DNA from: JBOGCH01 sp051656645
GTDB taxonomy: Bacteria; Bacteroidota; Bacteroidia; Bacteroidales; Marinifilaceae
Direction of reading: 5' to 3'
NCBI GenBank assembly: GCA_051656645.1
Contig: JBOGCH010000015.1
Coordinates: 72,348-136,347 of the forward strand
Length of the DNA stretch: 64,000 bases
Shown here one piece after another: positions 1 to 9,991 of this stretch (positions within the stretch are counted from its first letter, which is position 1; each line of letters opens with the position of its first letter). Both the position numbers and the translations under genes were made by a program. Below the pieces are notes generated by a model, which did not search any database, had not been told where the DNA came from, and saw only the letters and a program-made list of their open reading frames with translations.

Positions 1-913
1 TACAACACTTTTACCGGCGTTGGATTATATGCGTATTGACAAGGATGCCGAACCGGATTATTTCTATATTCGTCAAAACCTGACAAGAATGCTTGCAGAG
101 CCAAATTGTTCGGATTTGGTTATTACACAGGGTTTTATTTGTCGTGATGCCTATGGAGAGGTGGCTAACCTTAAGCGCGGCGGAAGTGACTACTCGGCAG
201 CGTTGGTGGGAGCAGCTATTAGAGCAGAGGAAATCCAAATATGGACGGATATTGACGGAATCCATAATAACGACCCTAGAATTGTGGAACATACAGTGGC
301 ATTACGCCATTTGTCGTTCGATGAGGCTGCGGAATTGGCTTATTTTGGCGCTAAAATATTACACCCAACCAGTGTACAGCCGGCTAAGAAGGAAAATATT
401 CCTGTACGTCTAAAAAATACATTAAACCCTTCGGATGAGGGAACACTTATAACCGGTCAAAGTAACGACCAAACCATTAAAGCAGTAGCTGCAAAAGACA
501 ATGTAACAGCTATAAACATTAAGTCTACACACATGTTGCTTGCTTATGGATTTTTACGTAAGGTATTCGAAGTCTTTGAAAAATGGCAAACTCCAATTGA
601 CATGATAGCAACATCGGAGGTGGCTGTTTCATTGACTATCGATGATACTTGTTATTTGAATGAGATTATCGAATCGCTTCAAAAATACGGAACTATCGAG
701 GTGGAACGCAATTTAGCAATTGTTTGTGTAGTTGGCGATTTTGCACCGGATCAGCCGGGATTGGCCGGACGTGTATTAACGGCACTGGACGATGTTCCGG
801 TACGTATGATATCGCACGGGGGTAGCGAACACAATATTTCTATTGTGATTAAGGAAACGGATAAATCGCGAGCTCTGAATAACCTAAGTAACAATTTGCT
901 AAACTGTCAATAA
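1..913 (+). CDS. lysC: Aspartate kinase, 3' part (5' end outside window)
   Basis: This is the C-terminal two thirds of aspartokinase, which phosphorylates L-aspartate in the first step towards lysine, threonine and methionine. The reading frame is open back to base 2, so the start lies upstream and roughly 130-140 residues are missing. Visible signatures are RGGSDYSA (nucleotide/aspartate site), the TDIDGI..NDPR segment and FGAKILHP near the end of the kinase domain. Two ACT-type regulatory segments follow, the second containing VRMISHGGSEHNIS. The length and absence of a dehydrogenase domain indicate a monofunctional enzyme. The stop codon is one base before lysA, so the two lysine genes are co-transcribed. 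Feedback control by lysine through the ACT domains is expected from the family and is not shown by the sequence. Confidence 0.95.
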   Translation, partial: TTLLPALDYMRIDKDAEPDYFYIRQNLTRMLAEPNCSDLVITQGFICRDAYGEVANLKRGGSDYSAALVGAAIRAEEIQIWTDIDGIHNNDPRIVEHTVALRHLSFDEAAELAYFGAKILHPTSVQPAKKENIPVRLKNTLNPSDEGTLITGQSNDQTIKAVAAKDNVTAINIKSTHMLLAYGFLRKVFEVFEKWQTPIDMIATSEVAVSLTIDDTCYLNEIIESLQKYGTIEVERNLAIVCVVGDFAPDQPGLAGRVLTALDDVPVRMISHGGSEHNISIVIKETDKSRALNNLSNNLLNCQ

Positions 914-914
914 C

Positions 915-2063
915 ATGAAACCTTTAAACTACCTAAATCAGCTAAAAACTCCTTTTTATTACTATAATATGGAGCTTTTGGACCAAACAGTGCAGCATGT
1001 ATCGAAACTATCTGCTCAAAACCATTATGCTATACATTATGCAATAAAAGCAAACGCCAATCCCGTAATATTGCGTCATATCGCAGCAGCGGGTTTAGGT
1101 GCGGACTGTGTTAGCGGCAATGAAATTAAGCGTGCTTTAGAATGTGGATTTCCGGCCGATAAGATTGTTTATGCGGGTGTAGGGAAAAGCGATGATGAGA
1201 TTATTCTTGCATTGGAAAACGACATATTCTGTTTCAACTGTGAATCGATCCCCGAAATAGAGGTAATTAACGAGTTGGCGGGAGAGCGCGGAAAAGTAGC
1301 GGATATTGCATTACGTTTAAACCCGGAGGTGGATGCTCACACGCATCACTACATAACCACGGGTACGGAGGAGAATAAGTTTGGAATACCTTATACAAGC
1401 CTAGCATCTGTTGTTGAGGAGTTGAAGCGTTTTCCTCACATACGTCTTATTGGCTTGCACTTCCACATTGGATCGCAAATTACCGAGATGGAGGTATTTC
1501 AACGTCTATGTGCTCGTGTACGTGAGATTATTGATGAAATGGAAGCAATGGGCTTACATTTGCCTCACATCAACTTTGGTGGCGGACTAGGCATTAACTA
1601 TATGACGCCTCATGATGAGCCAATGGCCGATTTTGATGGTTACTTCGCTACATTTGCCAAATATTTCCCAACGCCTGCCGGAACAACTATTCACTTTGAA
1701 TTGGGGCGCTCCATCGTAGCACACTGCGGTGATTTAGTATCGCGCGTATTATACGTAAAGGAGGGGAAAGCAAAGAAATTTGTGATTTTGGATGCCGGGA
1801 TGAGCGATTTATTGCGTCCGGCGCTTTACCAAGCGTATCACCATATTGAAAATATTAGCTCTGATGAACCGGAAGAGGTATATGATGTAGTGGGGCCTAT
1901 CTGCGAATCGTCCGACTGTTTTGGAAAAGAGGTGAAATTAAACCGTACACACCGTGGAGACCTTGTAGTACTACACTCAGCGGGAGCTTACGGCGAGATA
2001 ATGGCATCGCAATACAACTTAAGAGATTTACCAAAAGCATATTTCTCGACAGATGAACAATAA
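915..2063 (+). CDS. lysA: Diaminopimelate decarboxylase
   Basis: A PLP-dependent fold-type III decarboxylase that converts meso-diaminopimelate to L-lysine, the last step of lysine synthesis. The 382 residues are slightly short of the usual 400-420 but contain all landmarks: YAIKAN near residue 44 with the PLP-binding lysine, HFHIGSQ, the glycine-rich GGGLGI phosphate loop, ELGRSIV, and the CESSD motif near residue 335 that contributes the partner active-site cysteine. The ATG follows the lysC stop by one base, a tightly coupled pair that fits a lysine operon. An inverted repeat just past the stop probably ends the transcript. Confidence 0.96.
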   Translation: MKPLNYLNQLKTPFYYYNMELLDQTVQHVSKLSAQNHYAIHYAIKANANPVILRHIAAAGLGADCVSGNEIKRALECGFPADKIVYAGVGKSDDEIILALENDIFCFNCESIPEIEVINELAGERGKVADIALRLNPEVDAHTHHYITTGTEENKFGIPYTSLASVVEELKRFPHIRLIGLHFHIGSQITEMEVFQRLCARVREIIDEMEAMGLHLPHINFGGGLGINYMTPHDEPMADFDGYFATFAKYFPTPAGTTIHFELGRSIVAHCGDLVSRVLYVKEGKAKKFVILDAGMSDLLRPALYQAYHHIENISSDEPEEVYDVVGPICESSDCFGKEVKLNRTHRGDLVVLHSAGAYGEIMASQYNLRDLPKAYFSTDEQ

Positions 2064-2070
2064 TATAACT

Positions 2071-2110
2071 ATTCCCCTTGTTTGCTCAAAAACTGACAGA
2101 CAAGGGGAAT
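2071..2110 (+). terminator. Hairpin after lysA
   Basis: Perfect 11-bp inverted repeat (2071-2081 and 2100-2110) with an 18-nt loop, eight bases past the lysA stop. The downstream U-run is weak, so it is a probable rather than a textbook intrinsic terminator. Confidence 0.6.
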
Positions 2111-2161
2111 ATTGTATCATATAGAATAGGCATTAGGGTGTCGTAGCTTAAAAATAAGACG

Positions 2162-2169
2162 TATATTTG
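2162..2169 (+). promoter_or_regulatory. -7 box for rsmI
   Basis: TATATTTG matches the Bacteroidota -7 consensus TAnnTTTG and lies 28 nt before the rsmI ATG. No good -33 TTTG is seen at the expected distance, so the call rests on the -7 box alone. Confidence 0.45.
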
Positions 2170-2197
2170 CGGTATAATAATTTGAAAGTAGCAACCA

Positions 2198-2923
2198 ATG
2201 AGTAAATTATATCTTGTACCTACGCCTGTGGGTAACTTGGAGGATATTACCCTCCGCGCGCTTCGCATATTGAAAGAGGTGGATTTAATCCTTGCCGAAG
2301 ATACCCGCACAACCGCTAAGTTATTAAAGCATTTTGAAATAACCACGCCGTTGGCATCGCACCACAAGTTCAATGAACACCAACAGGTGGAACGTATGGC
2401 TGAAAAGATAGCAGCAGGACAAACTATAGCATTGGTAAGTGATGCCGGTACGCCGGGCATATCGGATCCGGGCTATCTGCTAACACGTTGCTGTATTGAA
2501 AAAGGCATAGATACAGAATGTTTACCAGGAGCTACAGCCTTTGTTCCGGCATTGGTAAATTCCGGTTTGCCTTGTGACCGTTTCTCCTTTGAAGGATTCC
2601 TACCACAGAAAAAAGGTAGACAAAAGAAACTGGAAGGACTGGCACAAGAAACCCGCACCATGATATTCTACGAATCGCCACACCGACTTGTAAAAGCTTT
2701 GGAGCAAATGTCCGCAGTATTTGGCGCTGAAAGACAGGCCTGTGTGGCCCGCGAAATCTCCAAAATGTTTGAGGACTTTGTACGCGGCACCCTTGAGGAA
2801 TTGATAACGCATTTCACCGAAAAAGGCGTGAAAGGGGAAATTGTAATGATTGTCTCCGGTGCTGAGGAAAAAACGGAGAAAAAGCGAAAGTATCCGAGGG
2901 ATGAAGAGGAGGATGAGGAATAG
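2198..2923 (+). CDS. rsmI: 16S rRNA (cytidine-1402 2'-O)-methyltransferase RsmI
   Basis: Methylates the ribose of C1402 in 16S rRNA at the decoding centre using S-adenosylmethionine. The N terminus has the family signature LVPTPVGNLEDIT. AEDTRTT follows, then SDAGTPGISDPG (about residues 84-95) lining the SAM pocket, the PGATAFVPAL segment, and FYESPHR in the second half. At 241 residues it is a little shorter than the E. coli enzyme, and the last 20 residues are a charged Lys/Glu/Asp tail. It stands alone between the lysA hairpin and a long inverted repeat, so it is probably monocistronic. Confidence 0.95.
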   Translation: MSKLYLVPTPVGNLEDITLRALRILKEVDLILAEDTRTTAKLLKHFEITTPLASHHKFNEHQQVERMAEKIAAGQTIALVSDAGTPGISDPGYLLTRCCIEKGIDTECLPGATAFVPALVNSGLPCDRFSFEGFLPQKKGRQKKLEGLAQETRTMIFYESPHRLVKALEQMSAVFGAERQACVAREISKMFEDFVRGTLEELITHFTEKGVKGEIVMIVSGAEEKTEKKRKYPRDEEEDEE

Positions 2924-2953
2924 GCTGAGGCGGTATTCCGTAAATGAGATATA

Positions 2954-3045
2954 AAAAGAAGAGATTGCAATAATCAACTATCTGTAAGGGGATAAATATA
3001 TAGTTGCCCCATTTGGATACAATTGATGTTGCAATCTCTTCTTTT
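2954..3045. repeat. 17-bp inverted repeat with structured 58-nt loop
   Basis: The arms at 2954-2970 and 3029-3045 are perfect complements. The 58-nt loop contains a second pair of complementary 7-mers (2975-2981 and 3000-3006), so the transcript would fold into nested stems. The right arm ends in a U-rich run (CTTTTATATA), so the element could serve as the rsmI terminator. The long structured loop is unusual for a simple terminator. The remaining bases 3046-3301, before the sigma factor gene, are very AT-rich and show no further feature. Confidence 0.7.
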
Positions 3046-3301
3046 ATATAGACTCACGTTAACTAAAGGTTCTCAGTAGGCTTAGTGATACCAAGATGGC
3101 TAAATATTTCTATGTATCCATGGTTATTAAAGATATAGAAATACTTATGTTTTTAACAATTGAATATTTTGTTGTATATATTATGTATAGTTAAGGATGT
3201 TGTATTAGAATAAAATATAACTAATATTGATAAATAATATTGAACATATGATTATTTGTGTATATATTAATTATATTTACGACATAAATCAAACATATAT
3301 A

Positions 3302-3865
3302 ATGATAAGCAAAAAAAGTAATATATCTGATTTAGGAAAATATAATAATCATGAAACGATAAATTTTGATGTAATCTATCATAATTATTTCAATAAATTA
3401 TATCAATTTGCCTTTCATATAATATTGAATGATGATGCTAAAGACATTGTTCAAGATGTATTTATGACAATATATAAGCAAGATATTGTCTTTAAAACGG
3501 AATATGAGCTGCAGGCATATTTATATAAAACTACTAAGAATAAATGTATCAATTATTTACGCCATATACAGATAGTTGATAAGCATCAAACAGGAGTTAT
3601 AGATGCCATAATGCAATGGAATGATAATAATACAGAGGAAGATGAGCGATTGAAAAAATTCTATGAATATTGTATGTCTCAGCTTTCAGACCAGCAACGC
3701 TCAATAATTTCACTTAAGGCTGAAGGAAAAAGTTATCAGGAAATTGCTGAGATTCTAAACATATCCATAGGGACAGTAAATACTCATGTCAGCCGCGCAT
3801 TTAAGATATTTAGAAAAAACTTCACATATTTACTGTTATTTCCTAATTTTATCCCAATTTTTTAA
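3302..3865 (+). CDS. ECF-type RNA polymerase sigma factor
   Basis: An extracytoplasmic-function sigma factor of about 188 residues. Region 2 covers about residues 22-90 (YHNYFNKLYQFAF, then DAKDIVQDVFMTIY). Region 4 covers about 125-175, with LSDQQRSIISLKAEGKSYQEI and a helix-turn-helix at EILNISIGTVNTHVSRA. The frame is open upstream to a TTG at 3227, but ATG 3302 is chosen because it gives the normal family length and the 25 residues before it are low-complexity. A FecR anti-sigma gene follows after 58 nt and a SusC gene after that, the standard cell-surface signalling order. It therefore probably directs transcription of the downstream peptide locus once released by FecR. Confidence 0.9.
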   Translation: MISKKSNISDLGKYNNHETINFDVIYHNYFNKLYQFAFHIILNDDAKDIVQDVFMTIYKQDIVFKTEYELQAYLYKTTKNKCINYLRHIQIVDKHQTGVIDAIMQWNDNNTEEDERLKKFYEYCMSQLSDQQRSIISLKAEGKSYQEIAEILNISIGTVNTHVSRAFKIFRKNFTYLLLFPNFIPIF

Positions 3866-3923
3866 CAGTAACTGTATATGATTTGCATTTGTTGGGTGTT
3901 TTATAAGCAAAATACCGTACAAG

Positions 3924-5018
3924 ATGCAAATAGATAGATTATTAATTAAATCCTACATTGAGGGGAAATTATCTAAGAAGGATAAACGTAAACTTTCAGA
4001 GTGGAAGAGATATAGTGTTTCAAAGCAAAAATATCTTGAGAAAGTTATGCTTTCTCAGAAAAGGGGATTTATAGCTCTTGAAGAGGATCAATTGCGTACT
4101 CATCTTGGAGAAATTAAATCGCAAGTCAAGGATAAGAAACAGTTTGCTATTAGAAAGATACAATTTGCTGCATGTATAGTACTATTAATAGGACTTAGTT
4201 TTACCCTATCTCTGTTTTACTCACGGAATAATGATAATGCTATTCAAGATGTTATAGAGACACAAAGATTTGAGACGGTGATATTGAGTACAGCTGACGG
4301 TGAAAATTATAAATTAGAAAATCAAGTCTTAATAGAAAAAGCTTTAAATCAGGTTTCGCAATCAGAAACTTCAAAAGCGGGGGAAGACATTAACCAATAT
4401 ACAATAAGTGTTCCTCAAAAAACAACATGGGAGGGTATTTTACCAGACGGTAGCAGAATTATTCTAAACGCAGAGAGTGAATTAAAGGTAAAAAGTAATT
4501 TATTGACTGACGCTATAAGAGCGATAGAATTAGTAAAAGGTGAACTTTACATTGAAGTAAAGAAAAATCCAGATAGACCATTTACAGTGTCCTTACCACA
4601 TGGGGATATAGAGGTTTTAGGAACTATATTCAATGTAAATTGTTACAATAATGATTGTATTACATTAATTGAGGGCTCTTTAAAAGTAAATACTGAAAAT
4701 GATGAGAGGTTGTTATCCCCTAATCAACAATCTATTATAGAAGGAGGTAAAATTATAACGACTGATGTTAATCCGTTGGAAACAGTGGCATGGAAGAATC
4801 ATACTTTTTATTTTGCGAATCAAAAACTATCATATATATGCGATGAACTTACTCGCTGGTATGGACAAAAAATAATATTTAAAAATAATAAATTAAAAGA
4901 TAAAGAGTTTTTCTTGCAGGTATCAAGAGAATCATCCTTAAACTCAATTCTTGAGGCTTTATCAACTTCAGGTTCGTTCAGATTTACGATTAACGATGAC
5001 ACAATAATAATAGAATAA
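3924..5018 (+). CDS. FecR-family anti-sigma factor
   Basis: A single-pass inner-membrane regulator of 364 residues. The cytoplasmic N-terminal segment (1-76) would bind the sigma factor. One membrane helix follows at about 78-99 (ACIVLLIGLSFTLSLFY). The periplasmic FecR domain spans about 160-255, with WEGILPDGSRIILN, KGELYIEV and GTIFNVN. The C-terminal 75 residues resemble the DUF4974 module found in Bacteroidota FecR proteins. By family precedent it receives a signal from the STN domain of the TonB-dependent receptor encoded next and frees the ECF sigma factor. It lies 58 nt after the sigma gene and 36 nt before susC, consistent with one regulatory unit. Confidence 0.92.
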   Translation: MQIDRLLIKSYIEGKLSKKDKRKLSEWKRYSVSKQKYLEKVMLSQKRGFIALEEDQLRTHLGEIKSQVKDKKQFAIRKIQFAACIVLLIGLSFTLSLFYSRNNDNAIQDVIETQRFETVILSTADGENYKLENQVLIEKALNQVSQSETSKAGEDINQYTISVPQKTTWEGILPDGSRIILNAESELKVKSNLLTDAIRAIELVKGELYIEVKKNPDRPFTVSLPHGDIEVLGTIFNVNCYNNDCITLIEGSLKVNTENDERLLSPNQQSIIEGGKIITTDVNPLETVAWKNHTFYFANQKLSYICDELTRWYGQKIIFKNNKLKDKEFFLQVSRESSLNSILEALSTSGSFRFTINDDTIIIE

Positions 5019-5054
5019 CTAAACCGAATTAAACCTAACTAAACCTTAATCACT

Positions 5055-8000
5055 ATGAAAACCAATTCAAAATGGAGGAGCATAAATGCTCTTTCCAAGG
5101 GATTCTTGTCTTTTCTGTTTTCATTTCTTATTATTTATAATGTAAATGGACAACAAAGACATAAAATTCCCACAGCACCCGATAAGAAAATACAAGCGAA
5201 ACATTATGTAGAACAAAATTCAGTATTGTTAAAACAAGAATTGGCTATTTCCTTGAAAGACGTAACATTCCATGACTTTATTGAAAAATCTAATTTAAGT
5301 CTGGGAGATCCAATTTACGTAAGTTGTACAACAGAGATTATGAGCAAACTTCCCAAAGTTACAACCTCTGGCAATATGTTAACATTAAAAGAATATTTAG
5401 ATGATATTCTTCTTAAGAATGGGTTTAGATATTCGTTAGTTGATAATATCTTAACGATTCGAAATGGTGTGTCAGAGGAAAATGTAGAGCGAAAAATATT
5501 AAAAGGGAAGATTGTTGATAAAGAAACAGGGGAGTCCTTAATTGGAGCAACTGTTTTAATAAAGCGAACTAACCTAGGGACATCAACAGATGTAAATGGT
5601 GAGTTTGCAATTATGGTACTCCCTAATGATGAACTTGTCATATCGTATATGGGTAAGAAAACAATTACTCATCGTGTAACTAACTATGAAGATCAGGTGA
5701 TACGGTTAGAAAATAACCCAGAAGAAATGGCAGAAGTAGTCATTACCGGTTATGCAACCATAGATAAAAATAGTTTTACAGGGAATGCCAAAACGGTGAA
5801 AGGAGAGGATATCCTTAAAGTATCCCGGACAAATGTACTTAAAGCGTTACAAATGTTTGATCCTTCCTACAAAGTTGCGCCTAACAATATTTTTGGTTCA
5901 GACCCCAATGCATTGCCTGAGATATACATACGTGGTAAGTCAAGTTTAGGAACATATGAGTTAGATCAGGACCGCTTTTCAAGAGCTAATATGGAGAGTA
6001 ATCCAAATACGCCAACTTTCATTTTAGATGGTTTTGAGGTATCCGTACAGAAAATATACGATCTTGATCCTAATAGAATAGAGAGTATGACTATTCTGAA
6101 AGATGCAGCAGCTACCGCTATGTATGGCTCGCTTGCTGCAAATGGTGTAGTTGTGATAACGACGAAAGCTCCTAAAATTGGTGCGATAAGAGTAAATTAT
6201 AATTTCACGGGAACCGTTGAAGTTCCAGATTTAAGTGATTACAATTTGATGAATTCTAAAGAAAAATTAGAAGCAGAATATTTATCAGGAGTATTTGATC
6301 CTGTTGAAGGTTATGATCAAACAATTGGTGAAAAACTATATTGGAAGAAATGGAATCAAATATATGTAGAGGGAGTAGAAACAGATTGGATGTCCAAACC
6401 TTTAAGAAATGCATTCCAACAAAGACATTCGCTTGTTGTAGAAAGTGGTACCGAGAAGATTAGATATAACTTTGATTTAAACTATATTGCCAATAATGGA
6501 GTAATGAAGGGATCCAAGCGAGATAATGTTGGAGCAGGTTTCAATGTAAACATCTTGTTGGGGGCCATTCGCATTACGAATATGATAAGCTATACGGCAA
6601 CACGTGGTGTAGACTCTCCATTTGGAACATTCTCTGACTATACGCACCAATTGCCCTATAATAAATTTGAAGATGAAAATGGAACCCTCCTAAAAACGCT
6701 TGAAACATGGGGTAGTGGGACAAAAAGAATTAATCCACTTTATGAAGCGAGTTTAAACAACTTTTCGAAACAACAAAATGATGAGATTCTTAATAATTTA
6801 CAGTTAAGGTGGAATCCTTTGGAAGGGATGTTTGCTCAAGTGCAGGTGGGGTTGATGAAAAGCTGGCAGGAGAACAAGAAGTTTATTGACCCTAAATCTG
6901 CTAATAGTTCTCAAGAATTATCGTCCTCCAATCTGCTAGCTGGAGATTTGTATTATGGTGTTGGGAATCAGAGTAGATGGAATACGAAGTTTATGCTAAG
7001 TTTTAACAAGGGTATAGGCTTAAGTAGTATCAACTTTAACGTTAATGCCGAATTAAGTGAATCCCGAAATTATAGAGTAGAAACTCACTATCGTGGTTTT
7101 GCTAGTGGAACACAATACGATATCAATCATGCAGCAGAAGTGTATGGGAAACCGAGTAAGACGGAAAGAACATCGCGTAAGTCGGGTATTAATGCCATAT
7201 TAAATTATAGCTACAATAATATATATCTATCAGATTTTAGTATCAGATATGAGGGTGCTTCTATTTTTGGAAAGAACCAACAAAGTGCCCCATATTGGTC
7301 TGCCGGACTTGGATTAAATGTACACAACTATGATTTTCTAAAGGACAATGAGATTATTTCACGTTTAAAACTTCGTGCTACATATGGTAATACGGGGAAT
7401 ATGAATTTTGAGCCTCACATGTCTCATAATTATTTTAAAGCGCTATATGATGACTGGTATATAACGGGATACGGAACCACGTTATATTATTTAGGAAATC
7501 CGAATCTTAAAAGTGAACGGACAAACACAATAGATCTTGGTGTAGACTTATCATTATTTAATGAACGTGTTGTATTAAGTGCAACATATTATGATAAACA
7601 TACCAAAGATATGATTACCGATGTAACTGTGCCAAGTTCTTCTGGTTTTACTACATATAAAGACAATATGGGCGAAACTTCGAATAAGGGATATGAATTT
7701 GAGCTATACACCAATCTAATTACCACTTCCAATTGGAATCTAGGTATATGGGGAAATTATGCTCATAATGAAAATAGATTGGAAAAAATTGCTGAATCCA
7801 TGAAGAATTATAATAACCGTGTCAATGACTATTATGCAGACTACGATTATAATATTGAAAACTTGAAATATACCCGACCATTCGTCAAGTATGAGGAGGG
7901 AGGCTCTCTTAATGCGATTTATGGAATGCGTTCACTTGGTATAGACCCGGCAACGGGAAAGGAAATATTTCAAGGCCGTAATGGAAACATATTATATGAG

Positions 8001-8495
8001 TATAATCCTGCAGAACAAAGCATAATTGGAAATACAGAGGCAAAGGGACAAGGAGCTTTTGGTATAAATATTAGATATCGTAATTTAACTTTAAGTAGTT
8101 CATTCCAATATGAGTTTGGAGGTGATCTCTATAATGAAACCTTGGTAAACTATGTAGAGAATGCTCGTATAGCTGAGGATAATGTAGATAAACGTGTCCT
8201 ATATGACCGTTGGCAAAAACCAGGTGATATTGCGCCATTGAAGGATATCAAGGATAGAAATGAAACGACGAGAGCGACTTCCCGTTTTGTTCAACGAAAT
8301 AATTGGGTAACTCTAAACTCATTGACTTTACAGTATGATTTTCCTTCTCATTTCGCAAAGGCACTATGCATGGAACGTATTCGGGTTGATGCTAATTGTG
8401 GGGAGTTATTCCGTTGGTCAACGGTAAAACAAGAACGAGGTTTAAGTTACCCATTTGCACGTAATTTTAATTTAACTCTAATGGTTAGTTTCTAA
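5055..8495 (+). CDS. SusC/RagA-family TonB-dependent receptor with STN domain
   Basis: A 1146-residue outer-membrane importer. In order it has a signal peptide (about 1-33, ending VNGQQ), an STN signalling domain (about 60-140), a carboxypeptidase-like CarboxypepD_reg domain (about 148-220, LKGKIVDKETGESLIGA), and a plug domain (about 230-375, with PTFILDGFEV and LKDAAATAMYG). A long beta-barrel ends in aromatic LMVSF, as outer-membrane proteins do. The STN domain identifies it as a transducer that can contact the upstream FecR protein, so transport and induction are linked. With the following SusD it should form the SusCD pedal-bin complex. Neighbouring peptidases and the absence of glycosidases suggest that the cargo is peptide, as for RagAB of Porphyromonas. 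The substrate is inferred. Confidence 0.95.
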   Translation: MKTNSKWRSINALSKGFLSFLFSFLIIYNVNGQQRHKIPTAPDKKIQAKHYVEQNSVLLKQELAISLKDVTFHDFIEKSNLSLGDPIYVSCTTEIMSKLPKVTTSGNMLTLKEYLDDILLKNGFRYSLVDNILTIRNGVSEENVERKILKGKIVDKETGESLIGATVLIKRTNLGTSTDVNGEFAIMVLPNDELVISYMGKKTITHRVTNYEDQVIRLENNPEEMAEVVITGYATIDKNSFTGNAKTVKGEDILKVSRTNVLKALQMFDPSYKVAPNNIFGSDPNALPEIYIRGKSSLGTYELDQDRFSRANMESNPNTPTFILDGFEVSVQKIYDLDPNRIESMTILKDAAATAMYGSLAANGVVVITTKAPKIGAIRVNYNFTGTVEVPDLSDYNLMNSKEKLEAEYLSGVFDPVEGYDQTIGEKLYWKKWNQIYVEGVETDWMSKPLRNAFQQRHSLVVESGTEKIRYNFDLNYIANNGVMKGSKRDNVGAGFNVNILLGAIRITNMISYTATRGVDSPFGTFSDYTHQLPYNKFEDENGTLLKTLETWGSGTKRINPLYEASLNNFSKQQNDEILNNLQLRWNPLEGMFAQVQVGLMKSWQENKKFIDPKSANSSQELSSSNLLAGDLYYGVGNQSRWNTKFMLSFNKGIGLSSINFNVNAELSESRNYRVETHYRGFASGTQYDINHAAEVYGKPSKTERTSRKSGINAILNYSYNNIYLSDFSIRYEGASIFGKNQQSAPYWSAGLGLNVHNYDFLKDNEIISRLKLRATYGNTGNMNFEPHMSHNYFKALYDDWYITGYGTTLYYLGNPNLKSERTNTIDLGVDLSLFNERVVLSATYYDKHTKDMITDVTVPSSSGFTTYKDNMGETSNKGYEFELYTNLITTSNWNLGIWGNYAHNENRLEKIAESMKNYNNRVNDYYADYDYNIENLKYTRPFVKYEEGGSLNAIYGMRSLGIDPATGKEIFQGRNGNILYEYNPAEQSIIGNTEAKGQGAFGINIRYRNLTLSSSFQYEFGGDLYNETLVNYVENARIAEDNVDKRVLYDRWQKPGDIAPLKDIKDRNETTRATSRFVQRNNWVTLNSLTLQYDFPSHFAKALCMERIRVDANCGELFRWSTVKQERGLSYPFARNFNLTLMVSF

Positions 8496-8507
8496 AAACG
8501 TAATATT

Positions 8508-9974
8508 ATGAAAAGGACAATATATTTCAGGACGATAGTACTGCTAACAATAACAACGCTGTCCGCATGTAGCGAGTGGCTAAATGTGCAGCCTGAGGAC
8601 CAGGTAAGTGAAGAGAACTTATATGATAAATGCGACGGGTATTACACGCAATTAAATGGCGTTTACAAAGCTGCTGCGTCTAAATCCTTGTGGGGAAAAG
8701 AATTATCATGGGGACTTGTAGATGTTATCGGTCAGTATTATGATATGGGAAGTTATAGTAGTTGTAAAAATTACGCTTATAGGAATGCGGCTTCATATGA
8801 TTATTATTTTGACCGAACACGTTCACTTACAAATTCAATATGGGAAAAGAGTTATAATGCAATAGCTAATTGTAATAACTTAATAAATAATACGATTCAA
8901 GCGGACTCCAATTTATTCTCATATAAAGAAAAGGAACGTTTAGTAATATTAGGAGAGGCATATGCATTAAGGGCATTACTGCATTTTGAAGTCTTTCGGT
9001 TATATGCGCCGGCTTATTGTATAAATAAAACAGATAAATACCTACCTTATCAAGAAACGTTTCCTACCCATATACCGCTAAATATCTCTTCAGAAGAGTT
9101 TATGAATAATGTAATAACAGATTTAAAATTAGCGGCCGATTATACAGCGGCGTATGATACATTATATCCAGGTAATATCTCTAATTTATCTCAACGCTTA
9201 GAATTATCTGGAAGTTCGGCAGATAGATTTATGAGTTATCGAGGTTATCGTTTAAACCATTATGCAATAAATGCACTTATTGCAAGAGTTTATTTATTTA
9301 TGGAGGACTTTGATAATGCGAAAGCTTATGCTCAAAAAACTGTCGATCTGCATGCGCAGAAGAAGTGGTTTGGGTTTACATCATCGTATAATGTAACCTC
9401 AAACCGAAATATTAAGATGTATGATGATGTAATCTTTGCGCTGTATAATAATTTTCTTACCGATTATTTCATTGAGGAGTCACCGAATAAGGAGTATTAT
9501 ATGTCAGCCCAAGATATAAAAGGAATATTTGGAGGAGAAACTACGCGTGATATCCGCTATAAGACATGGGAGGATCGTAACTATGGAGATATGGTATCAT
9601 TGAAATATACGAAACAAGATGAAGCCAAGACTCCAGGAAAGATTAGTAATAAGATGGTGCCTATAATACGTTTATCAGAGATGTATTATATCTTATCAGA
9701 ATGTTTTGCCCGATCGGAAGATTTTGAAAATGCACGAACCTATTTACATTACATTAGAACTAAACGAGGATTAAACTCCGCTTTAAGTGATACAGATACT
9801 TTCGATCAGTTTCTTTTAGCACTTGAAATTGAATATAGACGCGAGTTTTATGGTGAAGGACAATTATTTCACTTCTATAAGCGCCTCAATAGAAAAATAC
9901 CAACCTCAGGTAGTAATCGAATAGATTTGGGAAAAGGAGCACAATTGCCTATACCAGATTCGAATGTGTTGTAA
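8508..9974 (+). CDS. SusD/RagB-family surface lipoprotein
   Basis: The ligand-binding lid partner of the SusC transporter, 488 residues. The signal peptide ends in the lipobox LSAC with Cys21 as the lipid anchor. The SusD pattern follows: SEWLNVQPED and a TPR-rich helical scaffold (ALRALLHFEVFRLYAPAY at about 147-164, NALIARVYLFMEDFDNAKAYA, IRLSEMYYILSECFARSEDFENARTYLHYIRTKRG in pieces). It ends with the EYRREFYGEGQLFHFYKR segment typical of the C-terminal domain. It starts 12 nt after susC and is certainly in the same operon. The ligand cannot be read from sequence. Confidence 0.95.
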   Translation: MKRTIYFRTIVLLTITTLSACSEWLNVQPEDQVSEENLYDKCDGYYTQLNGVYKAAASKSLWGKELSWGLVDVIGQYYDMGSYSSCKNYAYRNAASYDYYFDRTRSLTNSIWEKSYNAIANCNNLINNTIQADSNLFSYKEKERLVILGEAYALRALLHFEVFRLYAPAYCINKTDKYLPYQETFPTHIPLNISSEEFMNNVITDLKLAADYTAAYDTLYPGNISNLSQRLELSGSSADRFMSYRGYRLNHYAINALIARVYLFMEDFDNAKAYAQKTVDLHAQKKWFGFTSSYNVTSNRNIKMYDDVIFALYNNFLTDYFIEESPNKEYYMSAQDIKGIFGGETTRDIRYKTWEDRNYGDMVSLKYTKQDEAKTPGKISNKMVPIIRLSEMYYILSECFARSEDFENARTYLHYIRTKRGLNSALSDTDTFDQFLLALEIEYRREFYGEGQLFHFYKRLNRKIPTSGSNRIDLGKGAQLPIPDSNVL

Positions 9975-9991
9975 TTCTAAAATGATAAAAT

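Noticed and set aside
3227..3301. Upstream in-frame extension of the ECF sigma factor from a TTG
   Set aside because: It adds 25 low-complexity residues absent from the family. ATG 3302 gives the normal length.
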